A stretch of 64,000 bases of DNA from Marinobacterium rhizophilum (GCF_024397915.1 NZ_CP073347.1:62001-126000); one strand, 5' to 3'; shown: positions 8,356 through 17,841, counted from the first letter of the stretch. Made by a program: numbers and translations. The notes: generated from the sequence alone by a model not told the origin.

Positions 8356-9567
8356 TCAGGCGATTACGCCCTGGGCCCGCAGGCGCTGGCAGTCGGCGGC
8401 CGACAGGCCGAGCTGTTGCTGCAGCACCCGATCGGTGTGCTGGCCGAGGCTGGGCGGGGCGCTGCTGGCGTTCAGTGCCTGGCCGTCAAAACGGATCGGG
8501 TTTGCGACCATCGGCACCGAGCCTGCGGGGTGAGACAGGTTGAATTGCAGGCCACGGTGCTTCACCTGGGGGTCGTCGAACACCTGTTGCAGGTTGTTGA
8601 TCGGGCCGCAGGGCACACCGGCCGCGTCCAGGGCTGCCAGCCAGTCGGCGGTGCAACGGGTGGCAAGCAGCGGTTGCAGCAGCAGGATCAGGCTGTCGCG
8701 GTGGGTCACCCTCGCCTGGTTGCTGGCAAAGCGGGGGTCCGTGGCCAGGGCCTGGCAGCCTGCGGTGTCACAAAAACGGCCAAACTGGGCATCGTTGCCC
8801 ACCGCCAGAATCAGGTGGCCATCCCGGGTGGCAAAAGCCTGGTAGGGCACGATATTGGGGTGAGCATTGCCCAGGCGCGTCGGCACCTGGCCGGAACAGA
8901 GGTAATTCATTGCCTGGTTGGCGAGCACCGCGACCTGCACATCCAGCAGGGCCAGGTCGATATGGGTGCCTGTGCCGCTTTGCTGGCGCGCGAAAAGCGC
9001 CGCCATGATGGCATTGGCGGCGTACATGCCGGTAAAGATATCGGTGAAGGCCACGCCCACCTTGACCGGCCCGCCGCCGGGCTCGCCGTCCGGCTGGCCG
9101 GTCAGGCTCATGAGCCCGCCGATGCCCTGGATCATGAAATCGTACCCGGCGCGCTGGGCGTAAGGCCCGTCCTGGCCGAACCCGGTAATCGAGCAGTAGA
9201 TCAGGTCGGGCTTGTCGGTCTTGAGGCTGTCATAGTCCAGGCCGTAGTGTTTCAGCCCGCCGACCTTGAAATTTTCCAGCAGCACATCGCAGTCCTGCAG
9301 CAGCTGCTTGACCAGCTGCTGACCTTCGGGCCTGGCAATATCGATGGCGACCGAGGACTTGCCGCGGTTGGCACAGAGGTAATAGGCGGCCTCCTGGCTG
9401 CCTTCGAGCCAGGGCGGCCCCCAGGCGCGGGTGTCATCGCCGCGCCCGGGGCGCTCGATCTTGATCACCTCGGCACCGAGGTCCGCCAGCTGCTGAGCGC
9501 ACCAGGGGCCGGCCAGCACGCGGGACAGGTCGAGCACGCGAATGCCCTGAAGGGGCTTTTGGCTCAT
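8356..9567 (-). CDS. CaiB/BaiF (family III) CoA-transferase, probable succinyl-CoA:glutarate CoA-transferase
   Basis: The 403-residue protein has class III CoA-transferase features: GIRVLDLSRVLAGPWCAQQLADLG at the N-terminus, EVIKIERPGRGDDTR, the ENFKVG segment, and the GYDFMIQGIGGLM region with the catalytic aspartate expected around IDLALLD. I chose the ATG at 9567 because AGGAG lies 8 nt upstream; the TTG at 9588 has no such site. It follows glutaryl-CoA dehydrogenase on the same strand with a 30-nt gap. By analogy with GcdG of Pseudomonas and human SUGCT, it most likely activates glutarate to glutaryl-CoA. The substrate assignment comes from context. Confidence 0.85.
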   Translation of the reverse strand: MSQKPLQGIRVLDLSRVLAGPWCAQQLADLGAEVIKIERPGRGDDTRAWGPPWLEGSQEAAYYLCANRGKSSVAIDIARPEGQQLVKQLLQDCDVLLENFKVGGLKHYGLDYDSLKTDKPDLIYCSITGFGQDGPYAQRAGYDFMIQGIGGLMSLTGQPDGEPGGGPVKVGVAFTDIFTGMYAANAIMAALFARQQSGTGTHIDLALLDVQVAVLANQAMNYLCSGQVPTRLGNAHPNIVPYQAFATRDGHLILAVGNDAQFGRFCDTAGCQALATDPRFASNQARVTHRDSLILLLQPLLATRCTADWLAALDAAGVPCGPINNLQQVFDDPQVKHRGLQFNLSHPAGSVPMVANPIRFDGQALNASSAPPSLGQHTDRVLQQQLGLSAADCQRLRAQGVIA

Positions 9568-9597
9568 GGGTGCGTCTCCTTTTCGCAAGCTGCCGGT

Positions 9598-10785
9598 TCA
9601 GCAGAATGCCTGAATGCCGGTCTGGGCGCGGCCAAGGATCAGTGCATGCACATCGTGGGTGCCCTCGTAGGTGTTGACCGACTCCAGGTTGACCATGTGG
9701 CGGATAACGCCGAACTCGTCGGATACGCCATTGCCGCCGTGCATGTCCCGCGACAGCCTGGCGATATCCAGTGCCTTGCCGCAGTTGTTGCGCTTGATCA
9801 GCGACACCATCTCCGGCGCGCCCTGGCCGGCATCCAGCAGGCGGCCGACCTGCAGTGCCGCCTGCAACCCCAGGGTGATTTCGGTCTGCATGTTGGCGAG
9901 CTTCAATTGAATCAGCTGGTTGGCCGCCAGCGGGCGGCCGAACTGGGTGCGATCCAGGCAGTACTGGCGGGCGGCATGCCAGCAGAATTCCGCCGCGCCC
10001 ATGGCGCCCCAGGCGATACCGTAGCGCGCCTTGTTGAGGCAGCCAAAGGGGCCGCTGAGGCCGCTGGCATGGGGCAGCAGGTTTTCCTCCGGCACGAAGG
10101 CCTCATCCAGCACGATTTCGCCGGTCACGGAGGCCCGCAAGCTGACCTTGCCGTCGATTTTCGGGGTGCTGAAGCCTTCGATACCGCGTTCGACGATAAA
10201 GCCGCGGATCTTGTTGTCGTGGCCGTCGGACTTGGCCCAGACCACGGCCAGGTCCGCGATCGGGCTGTTGGTGATCCACATCTTCTGGCCGCTGAGGCGG
10301 TAGCCGCCATCGACCTTTTTTGCCCTTGTGATCATGGAGCCCGGGTCCGAGCCATGGTTGGGTTCGGTCAGGCCAAAGCAGCCGATCCATTCGCCGCTGG
10401 CAAGCCTGGGCAGGTACTTCTGTTTTTGTGCCGGCGAGCCATAGGCTTCGATGGGGTACATGACCAGGGATGACTGCACGCTCATGGCAGAGCGGTAACC
10501 GGAGTCGACCCGTTCGACTTCGCGGGCGATCAGGCCATAGCCCACCTGGCTCAGGCCACTGCCGCCGTACTGCGGATCGACGCAGGCCCCCAGTAGCCCC
10601 AGGGCGCCCATTTCCTGCATGATTTCGCGTTCGAAGCGCTCATGGCGAAAGGCCTCCAGCACTCGCGGCTGCAGCTTCTCCTGACAGTAGTCATGGGCCA
10701 TGTCGCGGATCTGGCGCTCTTCTTCGTTCAGTTGCTGATCGATCAGCAGGGGGTCTTGCCAGTTGAAGCTGCTGGGTGGTGCCAT
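9598..10785 (-). CDS. gcdH: Glutaryl-CoA dehydrogenase
   Basis: The 395-residue FAD-dependent acyl-CoA dehydrogenase contains GCFGLTEPNHGSDP, KMWITNSPIADLAVVWAK, GCLNKARYGIAWG, QFGRPLAANQL and the C-terminal NTYEGTHDVHALILGRAQTG. The glutamate in YEGTHD is the catalytic-base position typical of glutaryl-CoA dehydrogenases. The enzyme oxidises and decarboxylates glutaryl-CoA to crotonyl-CoA in lysine/tryptophan degradation. The frame is open further upstream, but the ATG at 10785 has GGAG about 10 nt before it and fits the family's start. It is the first gene of a probable gcdH-CoA-transferase(-SDR) unit, with a dyad operator candidate 30 nt upstream. Confidence 0.93.
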   Translation of the reverse strand: MAPPSSFNWQDPLLIDQQLNEEERQIRDMAHDYCQEKLQPRVLEAFRHERFEREIMQEMGALGLLGACVDPQYGGSGLSQVGYGLIAREVERVDSGYRSAMSVQSSLVMYPIEAYGSPAQKQKYLPRLASGEWIGCFGLTEPNHGSDPGSMITRAKKVDGGYRLSGQKMWITNSPIADLAVVWAKSDGHDNKIRGFIVERGIEGFSTPKIDGKVSLRASVTGEIVLDEAFVPEENLLPHASGLSGPFGCLNKARYGIAWGAMGAAEFCWHAARQYCLDRTQFGRPLAANQLIQLKLANMQTEITLGLQAALQVGRLLDAGQGAPEMVSLIKRNNCGKALDIARLSRDMHGGNGVSDEFGVIRHMVNLESVNTYEGTHDVHALILGRAQTGIQAFC

Positions 10786-10814
10786 GGTGTCGGTCTCCAG
10801 ATGCAGGATGATGT

Positions 10815-10833
10815 TGTCTGAATGCATCAGACA
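10815..10833. promoter_or_regulatory. 19-bp dyad, candidate operator of gcdH
   Basis: TGTCTGA and TCAGACA form a perfect 7-bp inverted repeat around a 5-bp centre, 30-48 nt upstream of the gcdH start. Size and position suit a dimeric repressor such as a GntR-family protein. The regulator is not identified. Confidence 0.4.
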
Positions 10834-10884
10834 CTGTGATCCTATTGAGTGTAATAAACAGATGCATTTCTGGATAATAGCCGC

Positions 10885-11019
10885 CAGCTGGTGGTGGCCT
10901 TTTGGGCGCGCAAGGCATCGGATACGAGTGCGCTGATGCTGGCGCACATGCGCTCGGTCGAGCAATTCAATCGGGAGCTGCAGGGGCAGCTGGAGCCACG
11001 GATGCTGATGCCGGGGTAG
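10885..11019 (+). pseudogene. Possible C-terminal remnant of a GntR/FCD-type regulator
   Basis: The plus-strand frame ending at the TAG at 11017-11019 encodes about 44 residues containing SALMLAHMRSVEQFNREL. This loosely resembles the last helices of FCD-domain regulators (the pattern ..A...M..H+..V...L). No start or DNA-binding domain precedes it; a stop occurs near 10853. The similarity is weak and I offer it only as a possibility. Confidence 0.2.
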
Positions 11020-11081
11020 GCCTTCGCGGTTCTGGTGTGAAGGGGCTAAGCTGTGTCCAGCAGAGAGAGGGAAGCAACCCC

Positions 11082-11690
11082 ATGGCGGACAAGATCCCCA
11101 ATCCAGTGAGCTATGATCCGAAAAAAGACGTTTTTTGCTGCCAGCAAAAGCGCTTTGGGCTGAACTACCGGAAGCGCTTCACCTCCGCGCAAGACGCCCT
11201 CCTGTACGTGCAGCAAAACCCGGCGTCCTGTCCGCTGCTGCAGCCGCACCTGCTGCAACTGAATGACTACCACTACGGCCACTGGGCGCGACAGCTCGAG
11301 GTGGTCCAACGCCATCCCAGGCACCTGGCGCCAAGCCGGCTGGTGTGGCTGTTGCACCTGCTGGCGCTGCTGCTCTGTGTACCGCTGGTGGGCGCCATGA
11401 CCGGCACCGGTCGCTGGCATCCCCCGGGCTGGCTGCTGTCACCGCTGCAGACCCTGGCTGATCGCTTGTCGCTGGACTGGCACTGGCGAGTCGAGCTGCC
11501 GCTGTTCTGGCTGGTACTGCCGCCGGTGATGCTGCTGGCCTGGACCCTGTCCCGCGCCCTGGTGCGCGGTATCCGTGATGCGGATCTGCATCACGGGCTG
11601 CGCATTGGGCTGCTCTGGCTGCTGCCGCTGCTGTATGTGGCGCTCTATCTGCTGGCCTACGTCATCTCGGCCTGGCTGTTGCGCAGCTGA
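11082..11690 (+). CDS. Hypothetical inner-membrane protein
   Basis: The 202-residue protein has a soluble N-terminal third (KNVFCCQQ-like Cys pair, then KRFGLNYRKRFTS) followed by three hydrophobic segments at about residues 88-107, 138-158 and 177-198. I do not recognise the family. I chose the ATG at 11082 because GAGAGAGGG lies about 10 nt upstream; the open frame extends to 10902 but without a good start. It is convergent with the EAL gene, with only 43 nt between stops. Confidence 0.6.
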   Translation: MADKIPNPVSYDPKKDVFCCQQKRFGLNYRKRFTSAQDALLYVQQNPASCPLLQPHLLQLNDYHYGHWARQLEVVQRHPRHLAPSRLVWLLHLLALLLCVPLVGAMTGTGRWHPPGWLLSPLQTLADRLSLDWHWRVELPLFWLVLPPVMLLAWTLSRALVRGIRDADLHHGLRIGLLWLLPLLYVALYLLAYVISAWLLRS

Positions 11691-11733
11691 GCACTGGTCC
11701 GCTGGACCCGGCGGTGCCGAGCAGCAGGCCGGC

Positions 11734-12942
11734 TCAGGCGGCGCCGTTCAGCCGTGGCATCAGCTCACTGTGGCAATGGTCACTCAGGCGTTCGGGCGCG
11801 TTGACGTCGACCAGCAGGACGCGATTGTTGTCCAGTGCCAGGCTCAGGGTGACGCAGCGCTGACCGGTGCCGATATCGAGGTAGGGCGCTGAGCGCAGGA
11901 TGCGGCGCTGGTAGTCGCTGGCGCCGATTAGCTGGTAAAAGTAGGGACGCCAGCTCCAGTTGTTGCCGATCACGCTGCTGTCGGCCTGCCAGGCGCCGTC
12001 CTGGAAACTGTAATTGGGGGAGGTCTGATCGCCTTCGCGGTTGCAGATATACAGACGCTGGATACCGGGGGCCGGGTGATAGTTGCCAAGGGCGGTGTCG
12101 CTTGCGCCGGTGACCAGCAGGTCGCGCAGCGCCAGCAGGCTGCCGTGCAGGCGTTTTTCCTGCCACTGAGTCCGGATACTGTGCTCCACCGTGGTATCCA
12201 GGTGGCATTTGAGCAATTCGCGTACCCGTACCCGGGTCGCGTCCGCCACGACAAAGCCTTCCTGGGCTCTGGCAAAGGCACAGCCCTGCACGTAGCTGGC
12301 ATTGCACTGCAGTGCCAGGTAAAAGTCTTCGGCCGTCTCAACCCCTTCGCAGACGATCTTGCTGCCCAGCTGAGCCCCCATCTGCCCGATCATCTGCAGT
12401 ATTGCCTCTTTATGGGCACTGCATGCACCCTTATGGAACATGCGCAGGTCCAGCTTGATAAGGTCGGGCGTAAAGGCCAGGAGGCGATCAAGTTGCTGAA
12501 AACCGGTGCCGAAGTCGTCGTAGGCGATGCCGATGCCGGCGCCACGGTAACGGTTGGCCTGGCGCTGGATCTGTTCGGTCTCGCCGTTGTGCTCGGTGAT
12601 CTCCAGTACCAGGCGGCTCGGATCGAGCCCCAGTTCCCGGATCATCGACAGGGTGGGCTGGTCTTCGGAGTTGCGCAGGTTGTCGATCCATTCGGGTGAC
12701 AGGTTCAGGCTCAGAAACTGTGTGCCCGCGAGCGTGCTGAATTTCTGCAGTGCCTGATAGCGCACGCTGCGGTCCACGTCGAGGCGCTCGCGCGCAGAGC
12801 GGGCCGGGTCCCTGAAGATGTCGCCGGCAGACTCGATGGTGCCCGATACGCCTGTGCGTCTGGCCAGTGCCTCGAAACCCGCAACCTTGCCGCTGGCAAC
12901 CTCGATGATGGGCTGGAACCAGGGAAATACTGTCTCGCTCAT
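11734..12942 (-). CDS. EAL-domain cyclic-di-GMP phosphodiesterase with C-terminal sensor-like domain
   Basis: The 402-residue protein begins directly with an EAL domain (about 1-240). The residues needed for catalysis appear present: FEALAR (the EAL motif), NLSPEW, EITEHN, AYDDFGTGF, KLDLRMFH and CEGVET. An active phosphodiesterase that turns c-di-GMP into pGpG is therefore expected. The C-terminal ~150 residues (SWRPYFYQLIG ... RCVTLSLALDNN) resemble a PDC/cache-like ligand domain as found in other signalling proteins. No membrane helix is visible, so it is probably cytosolic. The ATG at 12942 follows AGAGGT. It could help set the c-di-GMP level read by the riboswitches further along the window. 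Confidence 0.87.
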   Translation of the reverse strand: MSETVFPWFQPIIEVASGKVAGFEALARRTGVSGTIESAGDIFRDPARSARERLDVDRSVRYQALQKFSTLAGTQFLSLNLSPEWIDNLRNSEDQPTLSMIRELGLDPSRLVLEITEHNGETEQIQRQANRYRGAGIGIAYDDFGTGFQQLDRLLAFTPDLIKLDLRMFHKGACSAHKEAILQMIGQMGAQLGSKIVCEGVETAEDFYLALQCNASYVQGCAFARAQEGFVVADATRVRVRELLKCHLDTTVEHSIRTQWQEKRLHGSLLALRDLLVTGASDTALGNYHPAPGIQRLYICNREGDQTSPNYSFQDGAWQADSSVIGNNWSWRPYFYQLIGASDYQRRILRSAPYLDIGTGQRCVTLSLALDNNRVLLVDVNAPERLSDHCHSELMPRLNGAA

Positions 12943-13166
12943 AGTGACCTCTTGTGGCTGCATGCGCTGTCGATGCGGCGAGTGAACCGTTGCCAAAGCA
13001 AGCGGTGTGCCAAGCATTGGTGAACGGCAAGAGTGCCGTGGCGTCGCTTGCGGAAAAAGCACAACTGCGCCTGGCGGGCGCCGTCGTATGGCACCTGCGG
13101 CTGTTTGCCGTGCTCCGGAGTCAGGGCCTGTAAAAAGCCAATTCTGCGCTTTGGCATCGGTGCCGG

Positions 13167-14444
13167 ATGGGTAATAATGAGCGCTGTTTTTGCCGTTATG
13201 AGCCAGCGCCGCGAATGCTTTCAGGGAAACGCGTTAACCGTACCACCGACCCTCTTCTGTCCATCGGGTCGCCGGACCCAGGGCGCCTTGATGCCTTTGC
13301 ACGGGATCCTGCGTCGGGCCCGGCTTTACTGTTCTTCACCGGTGGTTCGGCGCTGGACAGCACCAGTCGTGCGCTCAAGTACTTTACCCACAACTCCGTG
13401 CATCTGGTGACACCCTATGATTCGGGTGGCAGCTCGGCCATTTTGCGCAAGGCGTTCTCGATGCCGGCCATCGGTGATCTGCGCAGTCGACTGATGTCCC
13501 TGGCGGACGAGCGGGTGACCGGTCATCCCGAAGGCGTGCGGCTGTTCGCGCACCGGCTGTCTAAAACGGACAGCCCGGCGCAGTTGCGGGCGGAGCTGGA
13601 CAGCATCATCGCCGGTACGCATCCGCTGGCCGCGGTTATCGATGCGCAAACCCGCGAGCTGATCTGTATCCAGCTGGAGGCTTGCCGCGAGGCGATGGCG
13701 GATGACTTTGATCTGCACGGCGCCAGTATTGGTAACTTGGTGCTGGCCGGCACCTATCTGCGCAATGCCAAGAACCTGGATGCGGCCATTGCCGAGTTTG
13801 CCCGCCACGCCCAGGTGCTGGGCGAGGTGCATACCGTCACCAACGACAACTACCACCTGGTGGCACATCTGGATGATGGTTCAAGGGTCATTGGCGAACA
13901 CCTGATTACCGGGCTCGACCTGGTGGCACGCGATGCCGTGATCGAGCAGCTGAGCCTGAGTCATGCGCCGGATGAGTGGCAGCCGGTGCAGTCGGTACTG
14001 CCCGAATCGCGTCAGCGCATGATCGCCGCCGCCGAGCTGATCTGTTTCCCCCCCGGCAGCTTTTACACCAGCGTGCTGGCCAACCTGCTGCCCCGTGGCG
14101 CCGGCCGGGCTATCGCGGCCAGTGCGGCGCCCAAGGTCTATGTGCCGAGCCTGGGCACCGACCCGGAGCAACAGGGTATCAGCCTGACGCAGGCCGTGCA
14201 GCGGCTGCTGAACGTGCTGGGCGCTGACTGCGAGGAGCCCGTGCCGGTGGCGCGGTTGCTGAATTACGTGGTGATAGACAGCCGGAATGGCCGCTACAAC
14301 GGTGGTATCGATGTGCCCGCACTGCAGGCGTTGGGTGTGCAGGTGCTGGATCTGCCGCTGGTGTCGGCGCAAAGTGCGCCGCTGGCCGATGCGCAGCTAC
14401 TGGTCGAGGCACTGTTGTCGGTCGATGGGCTTCGCTGCGCTTAA
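13167..14444 (+). CDS. CofD-like protein of the GAK-system type
   Basis: The 425-residue protein has the CofD/YvcK-like core near its N-terminus: LLFFTGGSALDSTSRAL, then TPYDSGGSSAILRKAF and MPAIGDLRSRLMSLAD, the phosphotransferase-fold motifs of the UPF0052/CofD superfamily. The overall length and the C-terminal LLNYVVIDSRNGRYNGGIDVPALQ segment match the CofD-like member of the so-called GAK system. The usual partners (an ATP-grasp enzyme and a small Cys-His protein) are not adjacent. The start is uncertain: ATG 13167 gives the longest form and ATG 13215 is also possible; neither has a strong ribosome-binding site. The physiological substrate is unknown. Confidence 0.75.
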   Translation: MGNNERCFCRYEPAPRMLSGKRVNRTTDPLLSIGSPDPGRLDAFARDPASGPALLFFTGGSALDSTSRALKYFTHNSVHLVTPYDSGGSSAILRKAFSMPAIGDLRSRLMSLADERVTGHPEGVRLFAHRLSKTDSPAQLRAELDSIIAGTHPLAAVIDAQTRELICIQLEACREAMADDFDLHGASIGNLVLAGTYLRNAKNLDAAIAEFARHAQVLGEVHTVTNDNYHLVAHLDDGSRVIGEHLITGLDLVARDAVIEQLSLSHAPDEWQPVQSVLPESRQRMIAAAELICFPPGSFYTSVLANLLPRGAGRAIAASAAPKVYVPSLGTDPEQQGISLTQAVQRLLNVLGADCEEPVPVARLLNYVVIDSRNGRYNGGIDVPALQALGVQVLDLPLVSAQSAPLADAQLLVEALLSVDGLRCA

Positions 14445-14511
14445 CCGCACCCTGCAAACGAAGCGGTTGAGGACGCAGGGCAAAGCCCCGCGGCACGGCC
14501 ATTGCCAGGCG

Positions 14512-15873
14512 CTAGCGACTCTCGATATTGATGACTTCCAGCTTTACCCCCTCAGCGTGCAACAGTTTCGAGGCGCCGGTCAGCAAAACAGGGCCGACGC
14601 AACCGGCATCAATCCTGAGATCTTTCATGACGCCGGGTAGCGGGCTTTGCAGGCGAATCTCGCCGCCACCGTTGAAAACGTCAGCGTCGAATCCCAGGCG
14701 CTGGTGGCGGTCGCTGTGATTCAGCAGCTGCAGGGCACCGCGCAGGGAACAGTCACTTTTTGCACGGGTGCAGCCGCGCAGGTCCTCATCGCTCGGGGTA
14801 TCGACTTCGAACAGTACCCTGGGCTGTACTTCAAAGGCGCCAATATCGGCGATGCCCAGCGCAAAGCGCGGGTCGCCGTTGCCGCGCTGATCCCAGGTCA
14901 GCGGCTGCCCGGTTTCGTCGGTTGAAGCGCTGTTGTCGGCCCAGTTGAAGGCCGGGCTGCGGCTGCTGACCGGGATGCTGTGGGTCGGCCCGTTGTAGCC
15001 GCCCAGTTCTCCCAGCAGGGGATCATCAGTGGTAAAGACGCGGCCGCAGTTGATGGCAAGCGGGATGATATTGGCCCGGCTGTCCAGTTCGGCTTCCGAG
15101 TAGCAATCCTGTGCCGCATGACTGCGCGCCAGTATGCTGTTTTGCAGCACGGCGAAGGTGGCGCTGTAGAGCGCGCCGCCCAGCGCAGACCGGTTCCGGT
15201 CGAAGGTCGCGTGGGTAATCCGCAGTGCTGCATTGTTGTACAGGGCCCCGCCGCGCTGGCCGGCACTGTTGTTGTACAGCGTGCTGTTGATCAGCTGCAG
15301 GGTACCGGCATTGTGGATGGCACCACCGGTTGTGTCGGCACTGTTGTCCCGCAACAGGACCGCGCTGAGTACGCTGTAGCCGTGGTTCTGCAGCCCGCCG
15401 CCGGTGTTGGCTTTGCCGTTACGCAGGGTCAGGTGGGCAATCCTGGCGTGCACCCCTGGCGCCACCTGCAGAATGCGATGGCGCTGCTGTCCGTCGAGGG
15501 TGATGCCGCTGGGTTTCCACAGCATGTCATCGATATAGCCATCAATCGACAGGTGGTCGGTAATGACCGGCAAGGCGCTGGCCAGCTTTATCGTCTGCGG
15601 TTCCTGAAAGAGTCCGCTGGCGCTGCGAAAGACGATCTGGTCGGTACCGGGGGAGGCATTGGCCTGTGCGATGGCCGCGCGCAGGGTGCCGGGCCCGGCA
15701 TCGGCAACGGAGTCGACCACGTAGGTATGCCTGGCAGGCGCCTGGACCCAGCTCGTTAGCACGGTGTCATGACCGGGCACCCGGGGCTCGCTGGTTTGGC
15801 ATCCGGCCAGCGCCAGGGTGCCCAGTAAGATGGCAGCGGCGATGGGGGCGCGAAGCGGGCGGTGCAGCAACAT
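14512..15873 (-). CDS. Secreted lipoprotein with right-handed beta-helix (polymorphic-repeat type)
   Basis: The 453-residue protein starts at the ATG at 15873 (AGGA 10 nt upstream). Its lipoprotein signal ends in LALAGC, so Cys is expected at about position 24 after cleavage. The body shows a CSLRGAL/GTLRAAIAQAN-type motif twice and many GGA(I/L)YN(N/A)G turns typical of parallel beta-helix proteins with a choice-of-anchor Q-like organisation. It is probably a surface or outer-membrane lipoprotein. It stands alone between the CofD-like gene and the divergent T2SS operon and may be a T2SS substrate, but that is inference. Confidence 0.75.
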   Translation of the reverse strand: MLLHRPLRAPIAAAILLGTLALAGCQTSEPRVPGHDTVLTSWVQAPARHTYVVDSVADAGPGTLRAAIAQANASPGTDQIVFRSASGLFQEPQTIKLASALPVITDHLSIDGYIDDMLWKPSGITLDGQQRHRILQVAPGVHARIAHLTLRNGKANTGGGLQNHGYSVLSAVLLRDNSADTTGGAIHNAGTLQLINSTLYNNSAGQRGGALYNNAALRITHATFDRNRSALGGALYSATFAVLQNSILARSHAAQDCYSEAELDSRANIIPLAINCGRVFTTDDPLLGELGGYNGPTHSIPVSSRSPAFNWADNSASTDETGQPLTWDQRGNGDPRFALGIADIGAFEVQPRVLFEVDTPSDEDLRGCTRAKSDCSLRGALQLLNHSDRHQRLGFDADVFNGGGEIRLQSPLPGVMKDLRIDAGCVGPVLLTGASKLLHAEGVKLEVINIESR

Positions 15874-16113
15874 GATGAGTGATCCTGGCGTTTGGGGTCG
15901 CCCTGCATCGAATGGCGGGCCGGCTGAGAGGGCGCTACAACGCAAAGGCTAGAACAGGCCTGGGAGTCACGCCATCGTCCTCACCGGGCCTTGCGCAATT
16001 TTACTTCGGCTATAGTTGAGCTACGTCCCGTTGAGGTTTGGATAACGCATCCGCCAAGGTTATCGCGGGCCTCGCTACGTCCTGAGCAGTGCATCCAAAG
16101 AACGGAGGGTCCC

Positions 16114-17838
16114 ATGTCGGATGTTGCCGAATCGCCCATGGAGCAGCTGGATGATCGCGTGCTGGGCCAGGCACTGGTGAACGACGGGCGCTTGTCGGAG
16201 GTGGACTTGCAGCGCGTCGAGCGCATGCGTGCCAGCCAGCCGGAGGCCGCACCGCTGTCGACCCTGCTGGTCAAACTGGGGCTGGTGTCCGAGCGCAACA
16301 TGGCGACGAGCCTGGCCGAACAGCTGCAACTGCCGCTGGCCCTGGCGGCGGATTATCCGCAGGTCGCGGTGCTGGACGCGGGCCTGTCCTACCGTTTTAT
16401 GAAGGAGGCGCAGCTGATTCCGCTGCGCCGCGACGAGAACGGTGCCCTGGTGCTGGCCATGGCCTGTCCGCAGGATGGCTTTGCCCGGGACGCGGTGGCG
16501 CTGGCGGTCGATGCGCGTATCCGGGTTGTGGTGGGAGTGGGCTCGGAAATAGACGCGGCGCTGGAGCGCCTGCATGGCGAGGGCCAGAGCCAGATGGGCG
16601 GTATTCTGTCCGAAGTGGCGCCCAGCGAGGATGCCGAAGAGAGTGTCGAGCTGCTGATGGACATGGCCAGCGGCGCCCCGGTGATTCGCCTGGTCAATTT
16701 GATTATCCAGCGTGCGGTCGAGGCGCGGGCGTCGGATATCCATATCGAACCCTTCGAAAACAGCCTCAAGGTGCGCTTTCGTATCGACGGCGTACTCAAG
16801 GAAGGCGAAGCGCCACCGGTGAAAATGTCCCCGGCGGTCATTTCACGCATCAAGATCATGGCACGGCTCAATATCGCCGAGCGGCGCCTGCCCCAGGACG
16901 GCCGCATCGAGCTGCGGGTGCAGGGACAGGACCTGGACGTTCGTGTTTCCACCGTCCCCACCATGCACGGCGAGAGCGTGGTGCTGCGCCTGTTGAACCG
17001 GGAAAGCGTATCGCTGGACTTTGTCGAGCTGGGTTTTTCCGAGGATACCCGCCGGGACCTGGAGCAACTGCTGAAAATTCCCAATGGCATGATTCTGGTG
17101 ACGGGCCCCACCGGCAGCGGCAAGACCACCACCCTCTACACGGCCATGCACCGGCTGAACACGCCGGAGCGCAAGCTGATTACGGTGGAGGACCCGGTCG
17201 AGTACCAGCTCGAGGGGATCAACCAGATCCAGGTGAAATCGGCCATCGGCCTGAATTTTGCCAGCGCACTGCGCTCCATCGTCCGGCAGGACCCGGACGT
17301 TATCATGGTGGGCGAGATGCGTGACCTGGAAACGGCGCGCATCTGCATTCAGTCGGCCCTCACCGGCCACCTGGTGCTGTCGACCCTGCACACCAATGAT
17401 GCCGCCAGCAGCGTGACACGCCTGCTGGAAATGGGGGTCGAAGACTATCTGCTGACCTCGACCCTGAATGCGGTTGTCGGCCAGCGCCTGGTGCGACTGC
17501 TGTGCAGTCACTGCAAGGAGGCCTATGAGCCTCTGCCGGAAGTCACGCGGGAGCTGAAGCTTGAAGCCCTGAACGGCGGGCGGCCGGTGCAACTTTACCG
17601 GGCCGGCGGTTGCGAGCATTGCCAGGGCACGGGCTTTCACGGTCGCCTGGTCATCCACGAACTGCTGCAAATGAACGATGAAATCCGCCGGCTGGCGCTG
17701 CAGCATGCCGATTCGGGCAGCATCCTGCAGGCAGCCCGGGCGGCGGGGATGCGGACTCTGTACGAGGATGGCTGTCTGAAAGCGCTGGCGGGCCTTACCA
17801 ATCTTGAAGAAGTGATTCGCGTCACCCAGGAGTCCTGA
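16114..17838 (+). CDS. gspE: Type II secretion ATPase GspE
   Basis: The 574-residue protein has an N-terminal MshEN/GspE domain (1-150), then the secretion ATPase core: Walker A GPTGSGKTTTLY, an Asp box (HIEPFENSLKVRFRIDG), a Walker B (PDVIMVGEMRD), a His box (LVLSTLHTNDA) and the tetracysteine zinc motif (CSHC ... CEHC). It powers pseudopilus assembly at the inner membrane. The ATG at 16114 follows CGGAGGG. It is the first gene of an eleven-gene operon in the order E-F-G-H-I-J-K-L-M-N-D, the gene order of Xanthomonas xps. The gene after it follows with a 3-nt gap. Confidence 0.95.
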   Translation: MSDVAESPMEQLDDRVLGQALVNDGRLSEVDLQRVERMRASQPEAAPLSTLLVKLGLVSERNMATSLAEQLQLPLALAADYPQVAVLDAGLSYRFMKEAQLIPLRRDENGALVLAMACPQDGFARDAVALAVDARIRVVVGVGSEIDAALERLHGEGQSQMGGILSEVAPSEDAEESVELLMDMASGAPVIRLVNLIIQRAVEARASDIHIEPFENSLKVRFRIDGVLKEGEAPPVKMSPAVISRIKIMARLNIAERRLPQDGRIELRVQGQDLDVRVSTVPTMHGESVVLRLLNRESVSLDFVELGFSEDTRRDLEQLLKIPNGMILVTGPTGSGKTTTLYTAMHRLNTPERKLITVEDPVEYQLEGINQIQVKSAIGLNFASALRSIVRQDPDVIMVGEMRDLETARICIQSALTGHLVLSTLHTNDAASSVTRLLEMGVEDYLLTSTLNAVVGQRLVRLLCSHCKEAYEPLPEVTRELKLEALNGGRPVQLYRAGGCEHCQGTGFHGRLVIHELLQMNDEIRRLALQHADSGSILQAARAAGMRTLYEDGCLKALAGLTNLEEVIRVTQES

Positions 17839-17841
17839 GCC

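Noticed and set aside
15997..16016. TTGCGC..TATAGT as the promoter of the T2SS operon
   Set aside because: The spacer is only 14 nt and the -35 match is poor; TATAGT alone is not enough to call it.
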